This document shows, in pieces, positions 1 to 5,964 of a DNA stretch of 6,510 bases. The translations under genes were made by a program, and so were the position numbers. The notes below the pieces were generated by a model. The model did not search any database and was not told the origin of the DNA. It worked only from the letters and a program-made list of their open reading frames with translations. The DNA lies in the NCBI GenBank assembly GCA_021162305.1, contig JAGGYX010000026.1, forward strand, positions 1 to 6,510, given 5' to 3'. Every line of letters starts with the position of its first letter. Within the stretch, counting starts at the first letter, position 1. Source of the stretch: Thermoplasmata archaeon. Its GTDB lineage: Archaea > Thermoplasmatota > E2 > UBA202 > JdFR-43.

Positions 1-15
1 GGAATCAAAGCAGAT

Positions 16-1059
16 ATGGATGCAATAATAAAGTGTGCCACCTGTCCAAATATGTGCAAATTTGATTGCCCTGTTCTTGAGGCAGAGAAAAATGAGGCTG
101 TGTCGCCGGCGGGCAAAGCAAGAATAGCTTATTTCTTGGAAAATGGTGTAATAGGCGGGGAATATGCAACAGAGCTAATGTATGCCTGTTCATCATGTGA
201 TGCTTGCAAAGAGCATTGCCCCTTTGGTTTTTCAGTTGCAGAAATATTGAGAGGAGTGAGAATGGACATTGTGGCAGAGAATAAGGTTCCTGAGAAGGTA
301 AGAAGCATAAGAGATGAATTGATGGAGAAGCATATTCTTGGAGAAAGGAGTTTTTCTGGAGATGGAAAAGCTCGTATCATATACTTTGCAGGATGCGTCA
401 TAAATTCTGAAAGGAAGGAAATAGGGGAGGCGATGCTTAAAATTTTTGAAAGAGTTGACGAGGATTATGATATGCTGAAAGAAGAATGGTGCTGTGGCTA
501 TCCTTTGTATAACCTCGGTTTCATAAATGAATTTAAAGAATTTGCCAGAAGAAATGCAAAAGTATTCAATGAAAGCAAGGCAGAAAAAATTGTATGCAGT
601 TGTCCAACATGCGTTTATGTTTTCACCCATATTTATCCTGAGATGGGCATAAAAATAAAGCCAAGCATTGTTCATTCTTCCTCATACATTCTTCAGATGA
701 TAAAGGAAGGAAAAATTTCTTTCAGGGAAAGAAAAATGAGCATTGTATATCATGACCCGTGCACGCTTGCAAGAAAGCTGAAAAAAGATGATTCAAGAGA
801 TGTAATAAAAAGCATTCAGGGTATAGAAATAAGGGAAGCAATGCTCCATGGAAGAGAAACAAGATGCTGCGGGCATGGCGGGCAAATGGCAAGGGTGCGA
901 GAAAAAACAGCAATGAAAATGGCTGAGAGAAGGAAAAAGGATTTGAGCACTGTGAATGCAGATGCCATTGCAAGTTCATGCCCTTCATGCAAAACAGCTT
1001 TGATGGATGGAAAATTTTATGATATAGCTGAGTTGGTGGTGGAGAGCATGATAAAATGA
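16..1059 (+). CDS. CCG-domain iron-sulfur oxidoreductase subunit (GlpC/HdrD-like)
   Basis: Likely electron-carrier subunit that takes electrons from the dehydrogenase encoded next to it. Seen in the 347-residue product: a first cysteine cluster C7, C10, C14, C18-Pro; a second, classic CxxCxxCxxxCP cluster at C58, C61, C64, C68; then two cysteine-rich CCG domains. The first CCG domain is C127, C159-C160-G161, C196xxC199; the second is C249, C284-C285-G286, C322xxC325. Their spacings fit the family pattern CX31-39CCGX33-36CXXC. This is the architecture of GlpC, GlcF and HdrD, though shorter than the roughly 400-residue E. coli GlpC. No membrane segment is visible, so it is probably soluble or peripheral. 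The stop overlaps the next start by four bases (ATGA). The start is uncertain: the frame stays open to the left edge and no ribosome site is visible, but Met at 16 sits six residues before the first cysteine, as usual for the family. The GlpC role is inferred from context. Confidence 0.88.
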   Translation: MDAIIKCATCPNMCKFDCPVLEAEKNEAVSPAGKARIAYFLENGVIGGEYATELMYACSSCDACKEHCPFGFSVAEILRGVRMDIVAENKVPEKVRSIRDELMEKHILGERSFSGDGKARIIYFAGCVINSERKEIGEAMLKIFERVDEDYDMLKEEWCCGYPLYNLGFINEFKEFARRNAKVFNESKAEKIVCSCPTCVYVFTHIYPEMGIKIKPSIVHSSSYILQMIKEGKISFRERKMSIVYHDPCTLARKLKKDDSRDVIKSIQGIEIREAMLHGRETRCCGHGGQMARVREKTAMKMAERRKKDLSTVNADAIASSCPSCKTALMDGKFYDIAELVVESMIK

Positions 1060-2801
1060 AGGTTGAAAAAAAAGTGGAGAAATATGCAAGGAAGAAAGGA
1101 TGGAAAGTAAAAGCAAGACTGGAAGATGGAATTTTATATCTTGAAGGGGAGGTGCCATCATATAAAGAATATGTGGAAATTGGGAGATATGCAGGGAAAC
1201 AAAAGAATGTGGAAGGAGTTGTAAACAGGCTGAAATATAAAGGGAAGAAAGAGGTGAAAAGAAAAAAGGGGGGAAATGAACTCATAGGAGAGGCTGATGT
1301 TGTTATTATTGGCGGAGGCGTCACAGGCTGCATGATAGCGAGAGAGCTTTCGAAATACAAGCTTGATATAATTTTAGTTGAGAAAGCAGAAGATGTGGCT
1401 TGCGGGGCAACGAAAGCCAACAATGCCATGGTTCATACCGGAATAGGAGAAAAGATGGGCACGTTAAAACAAAAATTGTGTGTTGAGGGGCACAAAATGT
1501 ATGAAGAGCTATCAAAGCAACTTGATTTTCCATATGAAAAAAATGGAATGTGGATTATACTTACAAAAGATTCATTTGCTGATATGCCCATTCCATCCTT
1601 CCTTGGAAATTTCATTGCCCGCTTTATTATCCCTCGCATAATTTTAAGAAGAGCAAAGAAACTTGGCATTCCAATGCATATTGTTAAAAGAAAGGAATTA
1701 CTGAAAGAAGAACCAAATGTAACATCGAGAGCATTAATTGCTGTTTATTCTCCCACATATGGTGTTACCTCACCATATCTATTCACCATAGCCTTAGCAG
1801 AGAATGCAATTGATAATGGAGTAAAAATAATGCTTGAAACAGAGGTTGTGGATATGATTACAGAAGGCGAAGAGGTAAAGGAAGTTGTGACAGACAAGGG
1901 AAGAATAAAAGCAAGATATGTGATAAATGCTGCTGGTATATATGCAGATATGGTGGCGGAGATGGCTGGAGCAAGAGAATATACAATTCATCCAAAAAAA
2001 GGCTCCACACTTCTTTTTGATAAGGATTATGGAAATTACATAAAGCATTCCATGACCATTCTTAAATTTCCAAGGATGGAACATTATAAAGGGGGCGGCG
2101 CCATGCTCACTTTCGAAAGAAATATTCAGCTTGGTCCAACTCTAATGGAAGTGGAAGATAGAGAAGATACCTCGGTAACAGCTGCTGAAATAAAGCAGAT
2201 ATTTAGCCGTTTTTCCTTACTCCTTCCAAATCTTCCCAGAAAAGGCGTCATAGCATATTTTGCTGGTCTGAGGGCAGCTACTTTCACCGAAGATTTCATA
2301 ATAAGGAGGGCAAAGAAGGTGAGAAATTTCATCCATGTAGCTGGAATACAATCGCCGGGCTTGGCTGCTGCGCCGGCGGTGGCGAAAATGGTGGTGGGGC
2401 TGCTGAAAGAAAGTGGACTTGAAATGGTGGAAAAGAAGGATTTCAATCCATATAGGAAGGCGAGTGTTGTCATACGTGAGTTGAGTGTTGAGGAGCGACA
2501 AAAAATGGTGGAGAAAGATGCGAGATATGGAAAGGTAGTATGCAGATGTGAGAATGTAACGGAAGGAGAGATAGTGGATGCAATACATGGCAAAATTGGG
2601 GCGAGGAATATAGATGCCATAAAGAGAAGGACGAGAGCAGGAATGGGAAGATGCCAAGGAAGCTTTTGCCTTCCTCATGTGGCAAAAATTATTTCGCGGG
2701 AGACAGGCATTCCGTTGGAGGAGATAAAAAAGAATGGAAATGGCTCTAACTTATTTATTGGAAAGGCAAAATGCCTTCTGGAGGAAGAAAATGAAAACTG
2801 A
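1056..2801 (+). CDS. BON domain-FAD dehydrogenase-[2Fe-2S] fusion, GlpA-like glycerol-3-phosphate dehydrogenase
   Basis: Probable anaerobic-type glycerol-3-phosphate (or related 2-hydroxy compound) dehydrogenase. Residues 1 to about 62 look like a BON domain (charged start, EDGILYLEGEVPS strand pair, then a NVEGVVNRL end), followed by a lysine-rich linker. The DAO-type FAD domain begins near residue 80, with GGGVTG at 86-91 and the ribose-binding Glu109. The motif ATKANNAMVHTG (118-129) and the stretch around GLRA (404-407) to SPGLAAAPA (433-441) place it in the LhgO/GlpA-like superfamily. A BFD-type [2Fe-2S] domain follows, with C496, C498, C533 and C538 (CxC and CX4C), as in GlpA. At 581 residues it is longer than E. 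coli GlpA (about 540) because of the extra N-terminal domain. An unusual hydrophobic-basic stretch lies at about 178-200. The ATG at 1056 overlaps the previous stop and has GGTGG/GGAG upstream. The gene order kinase-dehydrogenase-flavoprotein-DUF1667 supports the polyol role; the exact substrate is inferred. Confidence 0.87.
   Translation: MKVEKKVEKYARKKGWKVKARLEDGILYLEGEVPSYKEYVEIGRYAGKQKNVEGVVNRLKYKGKKEVKRKKGGNELIGEADVVIIGGGVTGCMIARELSKYKLDIILVEKAEDVACGATKANNAMVHTGIGEKMGTLKQKLCVEGHKMYEELSKQLDFPYEKNGMWIILTKDSFADMPIPSFLGNFIARFIIPRIILRRAKKLGIPMHIVKRKELLKEEPNVTSRALIAVYSPTYGVTSPYLFTIALAENAIDNGVKIMLETEVVDMITEGEEVKEVVTDKGRIKARYVINAAGIYADMVAEMAGAREYTIHPKKGSTLLFDKDYGNYIKHSMTILKFPRMEHYKGGGAMLTFERNIQLGPTLMEVEDREDTSVTAAEIKQIFSRFSLLLPNLPRKGVIAYFAGLRAATFTEDFIIRRAKKVRNFIHVAGIQSPGLAAAPAVAKMVVGLLKESGLEMVEKKDFNPYRKASVVIRELSVEERQKMVEKDARYGKVVCRCENVTEGEIVDAIHGKIGARNIDAIKRRTRAGMGRCQGSFCLPHVAKIISRETGIPLEEIKKNGNGSNLFIGKAKCLLEEENEN
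2780..2784 (+). promoter_or_regulatory. Ribosome binding site GGAGG for the FAD/NAD oxidoreductase
   Basis: GGAGG lies six bases before the ATG at 2791, inside the end of the dehydrogenase gene. It decides the start of the next gene. The earlier in-frame ATG at 2734 would add 19 residues (including LTYLLERQNAFWRKK) ahead of the FAD-binding strand and has no comparable site. Starting at 2791 puts the GGGPAG loop at residues 9-14, as is normal for this family. Confidence 0.7.
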
Positions 2802-4023
2802 TGTCGCCATCATTGGAGGAGGACCCGCTGGCTTGGCTGCTGCAATTGAAGCAAAAAAGCATGCAAAGGTTACGCTAATTGAAAGAAATGAAGAGCTTGG
2901 AGGAATATTGCAGCAGTGCATTCATCATGGATTTGGAAATTTTATTTTTGGCGAAGCTTTAACTGGACCAGAATATGCAGAGCATTTCATAGAGCAGATG
3001 GAAGGTATTGATGTAATGCTCAATACAACTGTGCTTGAGATTGATAAAAATAAAAGAATGTTGCTCAGCAGCCCAGACGGCGTATTTGAGATGGAAGCGA
3101 AAGCAATCATCCTTGCAATGGGATGCAGGGAAAGAACAAGAACACAGATTTTTATTCCAGGCACAAGACCAGCTGGCATCTATACTGCTGGCACAGCCCA
3201 ACGCCTTATAAATATTGAAGGCGTTATGCTTGGCAAACATGTTGTTATTCTTGGCTCCGGAGACGTTGGTCTCATAATGGCTCGCCGCTTTACATTGGAA
3301 GGAGCAAAGGTAGAAGGAGTATATGAGATAATGCCAAAGCCAGGCGGGCTAACAAGAAATATTGTTCAATGCCTATATGATTTTGATATTCCATTGCATC
3401 TGAGTCATACAATTGTGGAAATTGTTGGAAAAAGAAGAGTGGAAGGAGTTTTTGTGGCTAAAGTTGATGAAAACTTTAAACCAATAGAAGAAACAAAAAG
3501 ATTTGTTCCATGCGATACCCTGATACTTGCTGTTGGCTTAATTCCAGAAAATGAGCTAACAAAAAAGATTGGCATCGAACTTGATGACATAACAGCTGGT
3601 CCTGTAGTTGATGAAGGAATGGAAACAAGCATAGAAGGCATATTTGCATGTGGCAACGTTGTCCATGTTCATGATTTGGTAGATGATGTTAGCTTTTCTG
3701 CAATTATTGCAGGAAGGGAAGCAGCAAAATATGCAAATGGTAGAAAAATAAAAAGAAGAAAAATTAAAGTGAAAGCAGGAGAGAATGTGAGATATGTTGT
3801 CCCTCAAATAATAAATGGAAGAGACATGGAGGAAATAACATTTTATTTCAGAGTTAAGAAGGAGATGGAGAATGTTGTTACAAGATTGCTTGTTGATGGT
3901 GAAGTAAGAAAAGAAAAAAGGGAATTGATTGTTAAGCCACCAGAAATGGTCAGATTGAAGGTAAAAGGTGATTTAGTAATGAATGCAAATAGCATATCAA
4001 TAGAGGTGAAAAAGGTTGCGTAA
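2791..4023 (+). CDS. FAD/NAD(P)-dependent oxidoreductase of the glycerol-3-phosphate dehydrogenase cluster
   Basis: Flavoprotein expected to pass electrons between the neighbouring dehydrogenase and a nicotinamide cofactor or another acceptor. The 410-residue product has an FAD loop GGGPAG at 9-14 with Glu31, a conserved QQCIHHGFG segment at 41-49, MGCRERTR at 110-117, PGTRPAGIYTAGTAQ at 123-137, a second nucleotide-binding loop GSGDVG at 155-160, and the late FAD motif ACGNVVHVHDLVDD at 286-299. A beta-rich tail of about 85 residues follows the Rossmann domains. There is no thioredoxin-reductase CxxC pair, so it is not a thioredoxin reductase; Cys43 is the only cysteine in the flavin region with an obvious conserved setting. 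Related clusters in Thermococcales and Thermotogales, as I recall them, annotate this gene as NADH oxidase. The frame could begin at 2734, but 2791 has the good ribosome site and a normal N-terminus. It overlaps the upstream gene by 11 bases and the downstream gene by 8. Confidence 0.9.
   Translation: MKTDVAIIGGGPAGLAAAIEAKKHAKVTLIERNEELGGILQQCIHHGFGNFIFGEALTGPEYAEHFIEQMEGIDVMLNTTVLEIDKNKRMLLSSPDGVFEMEAKAIILAMGCRERTRTQIFIPGTRPAGIYTAGTAQRLINIEGVMLGKHVVILGSGDVGLIMARRFTLEGAKVEGVYEIMPKPGGLTRNIVQCLYDFDIPLHLSHTIVEIVGKRRVEGVFVAKVDENFKPIEETKRFVPCDTLILAVGLIPENELTKKIGIELDDITAGPVVDEGMETSIEGIFACGNVVHVHDLVDDVSFSAIIAGREAAKYANGRKIKRRKIKVKAGENVRYVVPQIINGRDMEEITFYFRVKKEMENVVTRLLVDGEVRKEKRELIVKPPEMVRLKVKGDLVMNANSISIEVKKVA
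4003..4008 (+). promoter_or_regulatory. Ribosome binding site GAGGTG supporting a TTG start
   Basis: GAGGTG sits seven bases before the TTG at 4016, inside the last codons of the flavoprotein gene. It is the main reason to accept TTG as the start of the DUF1667 gene. The first in-frame ATG would come after all four conserved cysteines and would remove the metal site. Confidence 0.6.
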
Positions 4024-4360
4024 ATTTATATGCATTCAATGCCCTCTGGGATGCGAGATAATTGTTGAAGGAGAAAGAATAGAAGGAAATAAGTGTCCAA
4101 GAGGAAAAGAATACGTTATGCAGGAAATGAAAAATCCTAAGAGGGTGCTAACAACAACTGTATTTATAGAAAATGCCATCCACCCAATGCTTCCCGTCAG
4201 AAGTAATGGAGAGGTTCCAAAAGAATTGCTGAAAGAATGCATGAAAATTCTTGCAGGAGTAAAAGTAAAGGCACCTGTAAAAAAAGGAGATGTAATTTAT
4301 AAAAACATTCTTAACACTGGAATAGATATAATTGCTTCAAGAAGTATGGAGAGAAAATGA
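4016..4360 (+). CDS. DUF1667 family four-cysteine (probable iron-sulfur) protein
   Basis: Small 114-residue protein, probably an iron-sulfur electron-transfer partner of the two flavoproteins before it. Seen: C6xxC9PxGC13 near the N-terminus and NKC27PRGKEY at 25-33, giving four cysteines spaced much like the N-terminal [4Fe-4S] segment of molybdopterin oxidoreductases. The C-terminal part, PVRSNGEVPKE (60-70) and APVKKGDVIYKNILNTG (86-102), is the rest of the DUF1667 signature. Family members usually sit between the GlpA-like/FAD oxidoreductase pair and a glycerol kinase gene, exactly as here; the biochemical role is not well established to my knowledge. The gene begins with TTG, overlaps the flavoprotein stop by eight bases, and its TGA overlaps the kinase ATG by four. 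The cluster and its electron-transfer role are inferred from the cysteines and context. Confidence 0.87.
   Translation: MRKFICIQCPLGCEIIVEGERIEGNKCPRGKEYVMQEMKNPKRVLTTTVFIENAIHPMLPVRSNGEVPKELLKECMKILAGVKVKAPVKKGDVIYKNILNTGIDIIASRSMERK
4348..4353 (+). promoter_or_regulatory. Ribosome binding site GGAGAG for the kinase
   Basis: GGAGAG lies within the end of the DUF1667 gene, three bases before the ATG at 4357 (five if only GGAG pairs). Together with the ATGA overlap it supports translational coupling and the chosen start, which places the phosphate-binding DDGTT at residues 9-13, as expected for FGGY kinases. Confidence 0.55.
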
Positions 4361-5919
4361 AAAAATATATTATGGCAATAGATGATGGAACAACAGGCAT
4401 AAGAGCTTTGATATTTGACCATGATGCCAATCTTGTTGCCAGAGCATATCGCCATGTGAAACAAATTTTTCCAAAGGCAGGATGGTGCGAGCAGAATGCC
4501 ATGGAAGTATGGAAAAAATGCATTGAAGTGATGAAAGAAGCATTGAATTCTGCAGATGTAAAAGCAGGAGAAATAGAAGCAATAGGAATTACAACACAAC
4601 GCTCCACAAATTTGCTGTGGGACAAGAACGGCAAGCCAATATACAATGCGATAACATGGCATGACACAAGAACTGCTGAGATATGCGACAAAATGAACAA
4701 AAATAGAAAAATGAATGGCATGAGAGCATTGGGAAAAATATTCAAAGGAATTTCATACTTGATGCCATCGATGAGAAGAATGCCATCGATGGCACGTCTC
4801 ATCACAGCTGCCGACATATCTTTCACCCCTGTTCCTTCTCTTCCAAAAGTGAAATGGGTCCTGGATAATGTTGAAGGGGCGAGAAAAAAGGCAGAGAAAG
4901 GAGAGTTATTCTTTGGAACAATGGATACATGGCTTCTCTGGAATTTGACAGGCAAAAAGCAACATGCCACAGATTTTTCAAATGTAAGTGCTACAAGCAT
5001 GTATGACACTTTCAAATTGAAATGGAGTTCCATATTCCTCGATATATTTGATATACCAGAAGAAATACTTCCAGAAGTCAGAGACACGGCGGGAGATTAT
5101 GGAGTTATGGAAAAAAGCATTCTTGGAGCAGAAATACCAATAGCAAGTATGGTGGCTGACCAGCAAGCGTCGCTTTTTGCAGAAGGTTGCTTCAAAGAAG
5201 GAGAAATAAAATGCACTCATGGAACGGGAAGCTTCATAGATATGAATGTTGGAAGCAAACCGGCGGCATCGCTCCACCGCCTTCTTCCAATGATTGCATG
5301 GCGAATTAAAGGAAAAACTTCCTATTTGCTGGAGGGAATGATAAATACTACTGGAGCAGCAGTGGAATGGCTCAAGGAGAATTTGGGCATAATAAAAAAA
5401 CCTGAGGAAAGTGAAAGCATTGCATTCTCGACTGAGGCAGAAGGTGTCTATTTTGTCCCTGCCTTTACTGGTCTATCCTCTCCATACTGGGATGCATACG
5501 CCGCTGGCATCGTTATAGGATTGTCCAGAAGAACAAGGAAAGAGCACATTGTCAGGGCTGTTCTGGAAGGCATTGTTTACAGATGCAGAGATGTTATTGA
5601 GGCAATGAAAACAGATGCAGGCGTGGAAATAAAAAGCATAAAGGCGGATGGCGGCGCAAGCAGCAATAATTTCCTTTTGCAGTTCATGGCTGACATGCTG
5701 AATGCGAGAGTGGAAAGACCGAAAATGCTCGATACCACAGGCTTGGGAGCTGCTTTTCTTGCTGGAATAGCTCATGATTACTGGAAGGAAGAGGACGTGA
5801 TTCAAATGAGGAAAGTTGATAAAATCTTTGAGCCAAACATTGATGAGGAAAAAAGGGAAAAGCTTTACAATGGATGGAAAAAAGCTGTAAAAAGAGCATT
5901 GAAATGGCAAATGGAATAA
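4357..5919 (+). CDS. FGGY-family kinase, glycerol kinase-like (GK5-type features)
   Basis: ATP-dependent polyol kinase, by context making glycerol 3-phosphate for the dehydrogenase. The 520-residue length is normal for glycerol kinase (about 500). Seen: N-terminal phosphate loop DDGTTGIRA (9-17), TQRSTNLLWD (80-89), ITWHDTRTAE (99-108), FGTMDTWLLWNLTG (186-199), catalytic-base motif ADQQA (267-271; Asp268), HGTGSF (288-293), ATP-side motif DGGASSNN (431-438), and the second FGGY signature at about 384-404. Relative to E. coli GlpK, Arg83, Trp103, Asp245 and Phe270 have counterparts (R82, W101, D268, F293), but Glu84 is Ser83. The segment holding Tyr135 is replaced by a different stretch (about 112-165). 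That stretch and its surroundings resemble human GK5 as I remember it. Glycerol is therefore the likely substrate but not a certain one, and I withhold the glpK symbol. It is the last gene of the cluster. Confidence 0.85.
   Translation: MKKYIMAIDDGTTGIRALIFDHDANLVARAYRHVKQIFPKAGWCEQNAMEVWKKCIEVMKEALNSADVKAGEIEAIGITTQRSTNLLWDKNGKPIYNAITWHDTRTAEICDKMNKNRKMNGMRALGKIFKGISYLMPSMRRMPSMARLITAADISFTPVPSLPKVKWVLDNVEGARKKAEKGELFFGTMDTWLLWNLTGKKQHATDFSNVSATSMYDTFKLKWSSIFLDIFDIPEEILPEVRDTAGDYGVMEKSILGAEIPIASMVADQQASLFAEGCFKEGEIKCTHGTGSFIDMNVGSKPAASLHRLLPMIAWRIKGKTSYLLEGMINTTGAAVEWLKENLGIIKKPEESESIAFSTEAEGVYFVPAFTGLSSPYWDAYAAGIVIGLSRRTRKEHIVRAVLEGIVYRCRDVIEAMKTDAGVEIKSIKADGGASSNNFLLQFMADMLNARVERPKMLDTTGLGAAFLAGIAHDYWKEEDVIQMRKVDKIFEPNIDEEKREKLYNGWKKAVKRALKWQME
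4762..4797 (+). repeat. Tandem 18-base repeat inside the kinase gene
   Basis: ATGCCATCGATG occurs at 4762-4773 and again at 4780-4791, one 18-base period apart, encoding Met-Pro-Ser-Met-Arg-Arg followed by Met-Pro-Ser-Met-Ala-Arg (residues 136-147). The second copy lies in a perfect 14-base palindrome, TGCCATCGATGGCA (4781-4794). The repeat preserves the reading frame and falls in the part of the kinase that departs most from canonical glycerol kinase. Confidence 0.75.
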
Positions 5920-5933
5920 TTTTCATTGATGAT

Positions 5934-5947
5934 AAAAGATTTAATAT
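5934..5947 (+). promoter_or_regulatory. Possible archaeal promoter (BRE plus TATA-like element)
   Basis: The 45-base spacer between the kinase stop and the next start contains purine-rich AAAAG (5934-5938) followed by TTTAATAT (5940-5947), resembling an archaeal BRE/TATA pair. A start of transcription about 22-27 bases downstream of the box would fall at or just inside the ATG at 5965, giving a leaderless or nearly leaderless message. In AT-rich DNA such matches arise often, so this is tentative. A GTGAGG at 5948-5953 could instead act as a ribosome site with an 11-base spacer. Confidence 0.35.
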
Positions 5948-5964
5948 GTGAGGCATTTATTCAT

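Noticed and set aside
2..28. Possible tail of an upstream gene ending at TAA 26-28 in the second frame
   Set aside because: Only eight codons are visible; overlap with the first gene would fit the operon style, but nothing else supports it.
722..1429. Long minus-strand open frame opposite genes 1 and 2 (235 codons)
   Set aside because: It lies opposite two well-supported genes, its product is Phe/Ser/Leu/Pro-rich as expected from the complement of Lys/Glu/Arg-rich coding DNA, and it shows no motif.
2734..2790. Earlier ATG at 2734 as the start of the FAD/NAD oxidoreductase
   Set aside because: It would overlap the dehydrogenase by 68 bases and add 19 residues before the FAD strand without a ribosome site. 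ATG 2791 has GGAGG six bases upstream and a normal family N-terminus.
4311..5087. Long minus-strand open frame opposite the kinase (258 codons)
   Set aside because: It mirrors the conserved kinase reading frame; composition and lack of motifs mark it as a by-product of codon bias.
5917..5923. Possible T-rich terminator after the kinase
   Set aside because: The T run is only four or five bases long and no hairpin is visible, which is too weak to call in AT-rich DNA.
5929..5964. In-frame ATG at 5929 as the start of the secreted protein
   Set aside because: The added MIKDLICEAFIH places acidic residues ahead of the signal peptide, while starting at 5965 gives a textbook Lys-Arg plus hydrophobic core.
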